Part shown: positions 6,413-11,883 of the stretch, one piece after another
Layout: every line of letters starts with the position of its first letter
How positions within the stretch are numbered: the first letter of the stretch is position 1
Source: Chromatiales bacterium
Lineage (GTDB): Bacteria; Pseudomonadota; Gammaproteobacteria; Chromatiales; Chromatiaceae
NCBI GenBank assembly: GCA_024762485.1
Contig: JANTHH010000072.1
Location: 1-11,883, forward strand
Direction: 5' to 3'
DNA: 11,883 bases
Made by a program: the position numbers and the translations under genes
Notes under the pieces: generated by a model
What the model saw: only the letters and a program-made list of their open reading frames with translations
Database searches by the model: none
Told to the model about the DNA's origin: nothing

Positions 6413-7284
6413 GCGTCCGTAGCGGCGTCCCCGAGACAGCCGGGCAGGCCCTGTTCCAGGGTCGGATAACGCAACTCGACCCCCAGTTCCTCACGCAGCT
6501 TGCGGTTGTCCAGCCGCCGGGATTCCTGCAGGTAGGAACGCAGGCCGGCGGAAAGCTGTTCACCGGCCTCGCTCAAAGGGATGACCGGCGGCCGCGGCAG
6601 GCCGGCGAGATCGGCCACGCGGTTGAAATAGTCGGCCATGTTGCCGGGGTGGCCATCGCTGACGTTGTAGACCTCGCCGTCGCGGCCCCGCGACAGGGCC
6701 GCCAGGCAGACCTGCACCAGGTCTGCGGCATGTATGCGGTTGGTCCAGGGGGCATCTGCCTCACTGACCATCGGCACGCCCTTGCGCAGCCGCGCCAGCG
6801 GCAGCTTGCCCGGCCCGTAGATACCGGCGACCCGCAGGATCACCAGCTCCCCACCGCTGCGGGATCGCCAGTCACGCAGCTGTTGCTCGGCATCCCAGCG
6901 CCGGTAGGCCCGGTCCACCGAGGGATTGGCGGGCCGCTGCTCGTCCACCCATTCCCCCGCACAGTCGCCGTACACCCCCGTGGTACTGATGTAGACGATG
7001 CGCCTCGGCTCGCCATCGCGTGCGGTGGCCTGCAGAAACTGCTGCATGCGGGTGTCCCGGCGGCCTTGGGGCGGCGGTGGGATCAGGTAGATGACCTCGG
7101 CATCCGCACTCGGCAGGGGCGGGATAGGGTCGTGCGCGAGATCGGCCTGCAGGGTGCGGATGCCCGCCTGCCGCAGGGCCTGCGCACTGGCCGACGAGCG
7201 GACCAGACAGTCGGCAGCGGCACCATCCGAGGGGCTGCTGGCGATGATCTGGCGGCCGATATGGCCGCAGCCGACGATAAACAT
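6403..7284 (-). CDS. Atypical SDR-family NAD(P)-binding protein (YeeZ-like)
   Basis: A 293-residue Rossmann-fold protein of the NAD-dependent epimerase/dehydratase type. MFIVGCGHIGRQI carries the GxGxxG nucleotide-binding motif at 5-10. VYISTTGVYGDCAGEWVDE at 97-115 and LRVAGIYGPGKLPL at 150-163 are the extended-SDR blocks, and WTNRIHAADLV at 180-190 follows. The catalytic YxxxK is replaced: the equivalent stretch AYRRWDAEQ (126-134) has Asp where Lys is expected. E. coli YeeZ-type proteins are similarly atypical, so a classical epimerase reaction is doubtful and the substrate is unknown. The start fits the Rossmann motif, but no Shine-Dalgarno sequence precedes it. It is divergent from the reductase gene and overlaps the DUF2189 gene by 10 bp at its 3' end. 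Confidence 0.85.
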   Translation of the reverse strand: MFIVGCGHIGRQIIASSPSDGAAADCLVRSSASAQALRQAGIRTLQADLAHDPIPPLPSADAEVIYLIPPPPQGRRDTRMQQFLQATARDGEPRRIVYISTTGVYGDCAGEWVDEQRPANPSVDRAYRRWDAEQQLRDWRSRSGGELVILRVAGIYGPGKLPLARLRKGVPMVSEADAPWTNRIHAADLVQVCLAALSRGRDGEVYNVSDGHPGNMADYFNRVADLAGLPRPPVIPLSEAGEQLSAGLRSYLQESRRLDNRKLREELGVELRYPTLEQGLPGCLGDAATDAQA

Positions 7285-7314
7285 AGTTTGGCTACGCTTT
7301 TTTTAAGGAGTGCG

Positions 7315-7419
7315 ATGGGGCAGAATCTGTCACCTTTTGCAGCAGCAGACAAGGGTCGGCATGACTTTCACAGTACGTCTCGCCAAGAGCGGGCACTCCT
7401 TTTCCGTCGAACCGGGTGA
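7315..7419 (+). CDS. Possible 34-codon upstream ORF overlapping the reductase start
   Basis: An ATG at 7315 sits five bases after a strong AAGGAG (7305-7310), directly behind a run of seven T. It opens a 34-residue frame (MGQNLSPFAAADK...) ending in TGA at 7417-7419. It runs in a different frame through the first 59 bases of the reductase gene. The peptide has no recognisable domain. Its ribosome site is better than that of the reductase ATG at 7361. It may be a translated regulatory ORF, or the AAGGAG may be chance. Confidence 0.25.
   Translation: MGQNLSPFAAADKGRHDFHSTSRQERALLFRRTG
7324..7352 (-). promoter_or_regulatory. Weak candidate promoter for the SDR gene
   Basis: On the minus strand TTGTCT (7347-7352, 4 of 6 matches to -35) is followed by a 17-bp spacer and CAGATT (7324-7329, 3 of 6 to -10), with an extended TGA just before it. 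The start point would be about 33 bases before the SDR ATG. The site lies inside the leader of the divergent reductase gene, so the two would interfere if both are real. Confidence 0.22.
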
Positions 7420-8368
7420 ATCCATCCTGGACGCCGCCCTGCGGCAGAATATCGGCCTGCCCTATGGCTGCCGCAGCGGCCTGTGCGGCAGTTGCGAGGC
7501 CGGCCTGCTCAGCGGCGAGGTCAGCTATCTGAAGGACGATATCGAGGTGGCCCCGGGGCGTTGCCTGCCCTGCCAGGCCACCCCGCTGAGCGACCTGCTG
7601 CTGGACGTCCGCGAGGTGGAACGGGCCGAAGAGATCGAGGTGAAGGTGCTGCCGGTACGGGTCGCTGCCGTGGAGCACCTCAGCCACGATGTGCTGCGCA
7701 TCTATCTCAAGCTCCCTGACAACCAGCGTTTACAGTTTCTCGCCGGCCAGTATCTGGAGTTCATTCTCTCCGACGGCCGCCGGCGCGCCTTCTCCATCGC
7801 CAATGCACCTCACGATGACGAGTTCATCGAGCTGCACATCCGTCATGTGGATGGCGGCGCCTTTACCGACTGGGCCTTCACCCAGATGAAGGAGAAGGCC
7901 ATCCTGCGAATCGAGGCGCCACTGGGCACATTCACCCTGCAGGAGGACTCGGACCGGCCGATGCTGTTCGTCGCCGGCGGCACCGGTTTCGCACCGATCA
8001 AGGCGCAGATCGAGCATGCCTTTTACGAGGGCATCAAGCGTCCGATGGCGCTGTACTGGGGGGTGCGGTCGAGGCGTGATCTCTACCTGCCGGACCTGCC
8101 CGAGAAATGGGCGCGTGAACACGCCAATTTCAGCTACACACCGGTGCTGTCCGAGCCCGACCCCGACTGGGAGGGGCGCAGCGGCTGGGTGCACGAGGCA
8201 GTGGTGGCCGATCACCCGGACATGAGCGGCTTCGACGTCTATATGGCCGGGCCACCGCCGATGATCATCGCCGCCCGCGAGGCGTTTGCACAGGCGGGTC
8301 TGGACCCGCAGCACATGTTCTACGATTCGTTCGAATACGCCACCGACGGCAAGCCCGCGGAGGACTGA
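7361..8368 (+). CDS. Ferredoxin-type NAD(P)H oxidoreductase (AscD / CDP-6-deoxy-glucoseen reductase-like)
   Basis: A 335-residue three-domain electron-transfer flavoprotein. The N-terminal plant-type [2Fe-2S] domain has C37, C42 and C45 (YGCRSGLCGSC), with C71 the likely fourth ligand in RCLPCQA. The FAD domain carries RAFSIANAP at 142-150. The NAD(P) domain carries LFVAGGTGFAPIKA at 202-214, and MAGPPPM plus the tail HMFYDSFEYA (318-327) complete the reductase fold. It would pass electrons from NAD(P)H through FAD to the iron-sulfur cluster and on to a partner. Family members are often named after 3,6-dideoxysugar synthesis, but no CDP-sugar genes lie nearby, so the partner is unknown. I chose ATG 7361 because MTFTVRLAKSG matches the family start and AAGGG precedes it. 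An in-frame GTG at 7310 would add 17 residues. Confidence 0.88.
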   Translation: MTFTVRLAKSGHSFSVEPGESILDAALRQNIGLPYGCRSGLCGSCEAGLLSGEVSYLKDDIEVAPGRCLPCQATPLSDLLLDVREVERAEEIEVKVLPVRVAAVEHLSHDVLRIYLKLPDNQRLQFLAGQYLEFILSDGRRRAFSIANAPHDDEFIELHIRHVDGGAFTDWAFTQMKEKAILRIEAPLGTFTLQEDSDRPMLFVAGGTGFAPIKAQIEHAFYEGIKRPMALYWGVRSRRDLYLPDLPEKWAREHANFSYTPVLSEPDPDWEGRSGWVHEAVVADHPDMSGFDVYMAGPPPMIIAAREAFAQAGLDPQHMFYDSFEYATDGKPAED

Positions 8369-8370
8369 TC

Positions 8371-8763
8371 TCAGGCCGCTGGCTGGCCCGTGAGTGCACA
8401 GGCCACGGCATCGGCCTCCACGGGCTGGGTCAGTACCGCGTGCAGCGGCATGATCGCGTTCAGCTGGTCCACATACTGCCGCTCGGGTCCGCTGACGAAT
8501 ACCACCACCCTGGCCTGGGGCGCGAACTTCTTCAGGCTCATTAGCATCACGTCCAGGTTGCTGATGTTCACCCCTGCGTAGTTGTTCCCATAGCCGTAGA
8601 AGAACTCCGCCACGACATAGTCAGGGCGACTTTTCTTGAGGCGTGAAAGCAGTTTGCGCATGGAGCTGAATTGTTCCTCGGCAAAGCCGAGACGTGCATA
8701 CAGCTCCGACAGCCGTGGATGGCTCGGTGACTCGACGACCGAGAAGATCAGGCCGGCCGACAT
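8371..8763 (-). CDS. Small receiver-like (degenerate CheY-fold) protein, last gene of the haem operon
   Basis: A 130-residue soluble protein that I do not recognise as a named family. Its strand/helix pattern resembles a response-regulator receiver. PDYVVAEFF (47-55) sits where the phospho-acceptor strand would be, with E53 or nothing in place of Asp. ARVVVFVSG (84-92) resembles strand 4 with its Ser/Thr. AVLTQPVEADAVACAL (109-124) resembles strand 5, with Gln replacing the conserved Lys before Pro. It would therefore be a pseudo-receiver unable to use normal phosphotransfer. The ATG follows the hemY stop by three bases and in the same frame. The only Shine-Dalgarno-like sequence (GAGG) is one base from the ATG, so coupling to hemY translation is likely. 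Its tail stops 2 bp from the convergent reductase gene. The fold is an inference and the function is unknown. Confidence 0.75.
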   Translation of the reverse strand: MSAGLIFSVVESPSHPRLSELYARLGFAEEQFSSMRKLLSRLKKSRPDYVVAEFFYGYGNNYAGVNISNLDVMLMSLKKFAPQARVVVFVSGPERQYVDQLNAIMPLHAVLTQPVEADAVACALTGQPAA

Positions 8764-8766
8764 GCC

Positions 8767-10125
8767 TCAGGCACCGGGTGGGGGGGGTGCCTGGACCGGG
8801 TTCGCGGCCGCCTCGGCATCCTTGGGCTTGTCCTCCACCGGGCGCGCACCATGGGGAGGAGGCGCCTTGACCTCCGGCTCGTCGAGCCGCGGTGCCTGCC
8901 CCGGGGTGGTGCTGCCGATGTCGTGTGGCAGGGGGATGGGCGCCGGGCCGCCGATTCCTGAAAGCCCCCGACGATACAGTTCCAGGGCGGCGTGCTGCTC
9001 GCCCATCTGCTCCAGCAGGTGACCGAGCTCGCGGAAGGCTTCGGGCCCGGCGCCGGCGCCGATGGCGGCCTCGAGATAGGCCCGTGCCTTGCCCCACAGT
9101 TTGGCCCGCAGGCTCTGCCGGCCCAGCGCCAGCAACAGGGTGGGGTTCTGCGGATGGGCCTTGAGCAGGCGTTCCAGCACATCCAGCTGACGGGTGGGGT
9201 GATCGGTGTCCAGCTGGCCGTAGATCTCCACCAGTCGCTCGCTCCAGTGGTGCTTGAGCGCGTCGCGCAGCAGCGGTTCGGCCTGCGCATCCTTGCCCCG
9301 CTCGACGAGATAGCCGGCGTAGTCCGCCAGCAGCAGCTCGTTGCTGCGCAGGGCGCGCGGCACGTCGTTCCAGGCCTCCGCCAGCCGGGTCTTTTCCACC
9401 GACAGCGAGGCACGCTCCAGCAGGGCCCGGTGCAGCTTGATCTCCAGCTGGTCCAGCTCGTCCTTGTCGAACACGCGCAGCTTGCGCAGTTGCGGCAACA
9501 GTTCGTGCAGGCTGTCCCAGTCCTCGAGCCGTTCGTAGACCTTGGCCAGCAGCCGCAGCACATAGGTGTGCTTGGGGGCGATGCTGCGCAGGTGCTTGAG
9601 GGTGGCCAAGGCCTGCTCCAGCTGGTTCTCGGCGAGCTGCAGTTCCGCCTGCGTCAGGCTGACCGCGACATCGGCCGAGGGCATGCTGTCATGGGCCAGC
9701 TTGATGTAGTGGTCGCGACGTTCGTGGGCGCCCTGCAGTTGTGCGGCGCGGGCGGCAGCGAGGTAGTTGAGCAGCGGCGTCGGCGAGCGGTTGGCGTATT
9801 TCACCAGCTGCCGCTCTGCGCGACTCCAGTGCCCCTCGGAGAGCTCGATCAGCCCCTGGGTGAGGGCGCGCTGGGAGAGCCGGGCATCGCGCCGGTTGCG
9901 CCATTCCCGGGCCTTGGCCGGCAGCCGGGTGGCATTGGCGATGGAGCGGATCAGCAGGTAGACGATGCCGAAGCCGGCGATCGCCAGCAGGGCGGCCAGG
10001 GCCAGGCTGAGCTCCAGACTCCAGGGGCCGTAGGCGATCAGCACGTAGCCGGTGTCCTGCTGCAGCAGCACGGCGGCCAGCGCGCCGGCGAACAGTGCCA
10101 GCCAAAGTAGGACCAGGCCCTTCAT
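8767..10125 (-). CDS. hemY: HemY, inner-membrane TPR protein of the haem operon
   Basis: A 452-residue protein of the gammaproteobacterial HemY family, not the Bacillus protoporphyrinogen oxidase also called HemY. Two transmembrane helices (about 3-21 and 38-59) flank GYVLIAYGPWSLELS, the family's conserved periplasmic stretch. WRNRRDARLSQRALTQGLIE follows, and then TPR-like helical repeats run to about 390 (for example AERQLVKYANRSPTPLLNYL and LLALGRQSLRAKLWGKARAY). The family is implicated in late haem synthesis or its organisation, but no catalysis is established. Residues 391-452 form a Pro/Ala-rich tail absent from the 398-residue E. coli protein. That tail includes a run of eight C in the coding strand near the stop. 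The start overlaps hemX by 4 bp. Confidence 0.93.
   Translation of the reverse strand: MKGLVLLWLALFAGALAAVLLQQDTGYVLIAYGPWSLELSLALAALLAIAGFGIVYLLIRSIANATRLPAKAREWRNRRDARLSQRALTQGLIELSEGHWSRAERQLVKYANRSPTPLLNYLAAARAAQLQGAHERRDHYIKLAHDSMPSADVAVSLTQAELQLAENQLEQALATLKHLRSIAPKHTYVLRLLAKVYERLEDWDSLHELLPQLRKLRVFDKDELDQLEIKLHRALLERASLSVEKTRLAEAWNDVPRALRSNELLLADYAGYLVERGKDAQAEPLLRDALKHHWSERLVEIYGQLDTDHPTRQLDVLERLLKAHPQNPTLLLALGRQSLRAKLWGKARAYLEAAIGAGAGPEAFRELGHLLEQMGEQHAALELYRRGLSGIGGPAPIPLPHDIGSTTPGQAPRLDEPEVKAPPPHGARPVEDKPKDAEAAANPVQAPPPPGA
8780..8787 (-). repeat. Eight-base C homopolymer near the 3' end of hemY
   Basis: The coding strand reads GCA CCC CCC CCA just before the hemY stop; the plus strand has eight consecutive G. 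Loss of one base would move the hemY stop to 8748-8750, a few codons into the next gene. Gain of one base would add roughly 50 residues of unrelated sequence ending in TGA near 8621. Tracts of this length are prone to slippage during replication, transcription or sequencing. Confidence 0.7.
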
Positions 10126-11420
10126 GGGTTAGACTCCGTCGGCTTCTCCGGCTCGGGGGCGGCGTCCCCTGTTGCAGGCATCTGCGCCAGCAGGCGGGCA
10201 CGGGCGGTCATGGCGCGCAGGCTGCCGGAGATGTCGGGCAGCGGCGGCTGGATATCCATGCCGATCAGGTCGCTGAGGCCGGCACGCAGTGCGCGGGTGG
10301 CCGTGGCCTCGAGGTCGAAATGCTGCTCCAGCCAGGCCAGCGCGGTTTCCAGGCTCTGGCGGTAGAGTGCAGGGTCGCCGCGCAGCAGGGCCAGCCGTGC
10401 GGCCTCGATCTGCAGCTGCAGGTTCTGCACCAGGAAATACTGCTGCTCGGGCGGCAGCATGGCCTGCACAGGCTCGTCGTTGCGCCGCAGGCGTACCGAC
10501 TCCTTGAGGCTGGTCCAGAGATCGGACAACAGCGTGTCCCAGCTGCGCTCCGCCTCTGGCCGCAAGGTCACGGTCTCGGCGGGGGCAGACCCGCCACCGA
10601 GGGTGCTCTTGCCGATGTGCAGCTGGCCGGCCTGCTGCTCCAACGCGATCAGCCGGGCCGACAGGCCGGTGATGTCCGGCAATGCCAGGCTGGCCAGCCT
10701 GGCCTGGTCACGGGCCAGCTGCTCGCGCACCCCGGCCCAGCCGGGGTCGCCGGTTTCGCGCAACCGCTGATCAGCGAGTTCGAGTGCCTTGCGCGCGGTC
10801 GCGACATCACGTGCCAGCTGCAGGCGGCGGTTGGCCAGCCGGATCAGGTACTCGGCCTCGGAGACCATCCAGCCGGTGCTGGAGCGGCCCACCCGGCGAT
10901 GCAGGTCGGCCACCAGGGTGCGCAGTTCGGCCTCGCGCTGGTCCAGCAGGGTGCGTTCCTCGGCCAGTCGCTGGCGTTCCTGCTCGAGCAGCCTCTGCGA
11001 GTCTTCGAAGGCGCTGGCCTGGGCGGCGAGCTTGCTGGCCTGCTCATCCAGTGCGGCACGCTGCTGCGCCAGCAGGCGGCGATTCTCCTCGATGGCCTGC
11101 TGCAGACTGTCGGTGGTCCGGCTGCTGCTGCCGACCCGCTGGTCGATCCGCTGCAGTTCTGCCTGCAGGTCACTGAACTGCAGGTAGCCGTAGGCACCGA
11201 TGCCGAGAACCAGCAGCAGGCTCAGCAGGGCGATGCCCAGTCCCAGTCCGCCACCGCGCCGGCGGGGTTCGGCAGGGAGGGGTTCGGCCTTGGCAACCGC
11301 CTCGTCGACCTCGGGTTCAGCGGTCCCGGGTTGTCCGCTTTCCGCCTCGGCGTCGGGCGCTGACTCGGGGGTGACGTCGATGACGACGCCTTCCTTCTCG
11401 TTGTCGGTATCTTTGTTCAT
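10122..11420 (-). CDS. hemX: HemX, membrane-anchored coiled-coil protein of the haem operon
   Basis: A 432-residue HemX-family protein. An acidic, disordered N-terminal tail (1-53) is followed by an RRR stop-transfer and a single transmembrane helix (about 58-80). A long coiled coil rich in Q, E, R and L covers about 83-175. The conserved HemX core includes WMVSEAEYLIRLANRRLQL at 184-202 and PEQQYFLVQNLQLQIEAARL at 324-343, with LAWLEQHFDL at 361-370. The family is often labelled uroporphyrinogen-III C-methyltransferase, but the SAM-binding motifs of such enzymes are absent. It more likely supports HemD/HemY structurally. I chose the ATG at 11420 because AAGG precedes it by six bases and the upstream codons run into the intergenic hairpin. 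Its stop overlaps the hemY start (ATGA). Confidence 0.93.
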   Translation of the reverse strand: MNKDTDNEKEGVVIDVTPESAPDAEAESGQPGTAEPEVDEAVAKAEPLPAEPRRRGGGLGLGIALLSLLLVLGIGAYGYLQFSDLQAELQRIDQRVGSSSRTTDSLQQAIEENRRLLAQQRAALDEQASKLAAQASAFEDSQRLLEQERQRLAEERTLLDQREAELRTLVADLHRRVGRSSTGWMVSEAEYLIRLANRRLQLARDVATARKALELADQRLRETGDPGWAGVREQLARDQARLASLALPDITGLSARLIALEQQAGQLHIGKSTLGGGSAPAETVTLRPEAERSWDTLLSDLWTSLKESVRLRRNDEPVQAMLPPEQQYFLVQNLQLQIEAARLALLRGDPALYRQSLETALAWLEQHFDLEATATRALRAGLSDLIGMDIQPPLPDISGSLRAMTARARLLAQMPATGDAAPEPEKPTESNP

Positions 11421-11439
11421 GTGTTGCCTTGAGGGTGTG

Positions 11440-11458
11440 TTGCGACGGCTCGTCGCAA
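11440..11458 (-). promoter_or_regulatory. Hairpin between hemD and hemX
   Basis: A perfect 8-bp inverted repeat TTGCGACG/CGTCGCAA (11440-11447 with 11451-11458) with a three-base loop lies in the 62-bp gap between hemD and hemX. It starts 24 bases after the hemD stop on the minus strand. No T-run follows on the minus strand, so it is not a full intrinsic terminator. It could stabilise the hemD end, or mark a processing or attenuation point within the operon. Confidence 0.5.
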
Positions 11459-11482
11459 GCCTAGCAAAGTCCGCTATGGGGG

Positions 11483-11883
11483 TTAATCGTCCGCCAATTC
11501 GCACAGGGCGTCCAGCAGCGCCGCGTCACTGGCGCCGGCGGCCAGGTGGATGTCCCGGCAGCCGTGTTGTGCAGCATGTTCCGCCAGTCGTTTGCTGACC
11601 ACCACCAGCGGCGTGTCCTGCAGCAGCGGCAGGCCCTGTTCACCCAGCATGGCGAGCAGGTTGTCGAAGATCTCCCGGCTGGTGACAGTGACCACGTCAA
11701 CCAGGCGCGACCAGCCGGCGATCAGGCTGGTCGCGCTGCGTGCGGGCCGGTGGCGCTGATAGACCTCGGCATAGTCCACCGTGGCGCCGCGCTGGCGCAG
11801 GGTGTCGGCGAGCAGTTCACGGCCGCCGTTGCCGCGGATGATCAGTACCCGCTGACCGCGCATGTCCTGCAGCGGGGGGAGTG
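11483..11883 (-). CDS. hemD: Uroporphyrinogen-III synthase (5' part cut off)
   Basis: The C-terminal 132 residues are visible; the frame remains open to the window edge, so the N-terminal half and start lie beyond position 11883. LQDMRGQRVLIIRGNGGRELLADTL, RGATVDYAEVYQR and the following P match the start of the second HemD lobe. VVTVTSREIFDNLL and the strand TPLVVVSKRLAEHAAQHG followed by ASDAALLDAL complete the fold. HemD closes and inverts ring D of hydroxymethylbilane to give uroporphyrinogen III, the branch point for haem, sirohaem and cobalamin. Gene order hemD-hemX-hemY is typical of gammaproteobacteria, and hemC would be expected just upstream outside the window. It ends with TAA, followed by a 62-bp gap to hemX. 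Confidence 0.92.
   Translation of the reverse strand, partial: LPPLQDMRGQRVLIIRGNGGRELLADTLRQRGATVDYAEVYQRHRPARSATSLIAGWSRLVDVVTVTSREIFDNLLAMLGEQGLPLLQDTPLVVVSKRLAEHAAQHGCRDIHLAAGASDAALLDALCELADD

Noticed and set aside
7285..7304. sigma54-like TGGCTACGC followed by a T-run upstream of the reductase
   Set aside because: The GC of the -12 element is missing at the required spacing, so it does not fit the -24/-12 consensus.
7298..7304. T7 tract as the tail of an intrinsic terminator
   Set aside because: No stable stem precedes it on the + strand, and the upstream gene is divergent, so there is nothing to terminate.
5557..7419. A 620-residue + strand frame spanning the DUF2189 and SDR genes
   Set aside because: It runs out of frame through one gene and antisense to another, with no family resemblance. 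Only its last 34 codons (7315-7419) have a ribosome site, and these are listed separately as a possible ORF.
10844..11197. Repetitive-looking CAG/CTG-rich DNA in hemX as a possible tandem repeat
   Set aside because: It has no fixed period. It is the codon signature of the Gln/Leu/Glu/Arg-rich coiled coil.
8992..11363. Long open frames on the + strand (372 and 422 residues) opposite hemY and hemX
   Set aside because: They are antisense shadows of clear HemX/HemY coding sequence in high-GC DNA. Their translations are low-complexity Gly/Gln/Leu-rich with no domain motif.
1..11883. Defence island, mobile element or CRISPR system
   Set aside because: All genes but the receiver-like one belong to recognised conserved families. 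No transposase, integrase, repeat array, att-like duplication or tRNA was found, and base composition looks even by eye.

Overview
The window is dense, GC-rich chromosomal DNA from a bacterium, most likely a gammaproteobacterium. The best marker is the hemD-hemX-hemY gene order at the right end, which is typical of that class. The DgkA, MoaB, MoeA and HemY sequences also resemble gammaproteobacterial homologues. A Chromatiales-like lineage is possible, but no rRNA or other strong marker is present to confirm it. I see no phage, insertion sequence, CRISPR array, tRNA or rRNA. No gap between genes exceeds about 100 bp.

Positions 1-6412 lie on the + strand. They begin with the end of a family 2 glycosyltransferase (cut by the window edge) that overlaps a SAM-dependent methyltransferase by 4 bp; this is probably the tail of a surface-polysaccharide cluster. 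Next come diacylglycerol kinase (dgkA), a PfkB-family sugar/nucleoside kinase, and a tight molybdenum-cofactor block moaB-moeA-moaD. A separate unit follows: an orphan ParA-type ATPase with its own plausible sigma70 promoter, then a DUF2189 membrane protein preceded by a two-part hairpin.

Positions 6403-8368 hold two divergent genes, an atypical SDR-family NAD-binding protein (-) and a ferredoxin-NAD(P)H reductase of the AscD/CDP-6-deoxy-glucoseen reductase type (+). Each meets its outer neighbour tail to tail, with a 10-bp overlap on the left and a 2-bp gap on the right.

Positions 8371-11883 on the - strand are the haem operon, read right to left: hemD (uroporphyrinogen-III synthase, cut by the window edge), hemX, hemY, and a small gene encoding what looks like a degenerate response-regulator receiver domain. 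The hemX/hemY junction overlaps by 4 bp. The last gene lies in the same reading frame as hemY, separated by one stop codon and one sense codon.

Most of the window is ordinary housekeeping sequence and I found no clearly new multi-gene system. The best leads are the receiver-like gene appended to the haem operon with its unusual junction to hemY, and the hairpin in front of the DUF2189 gene.
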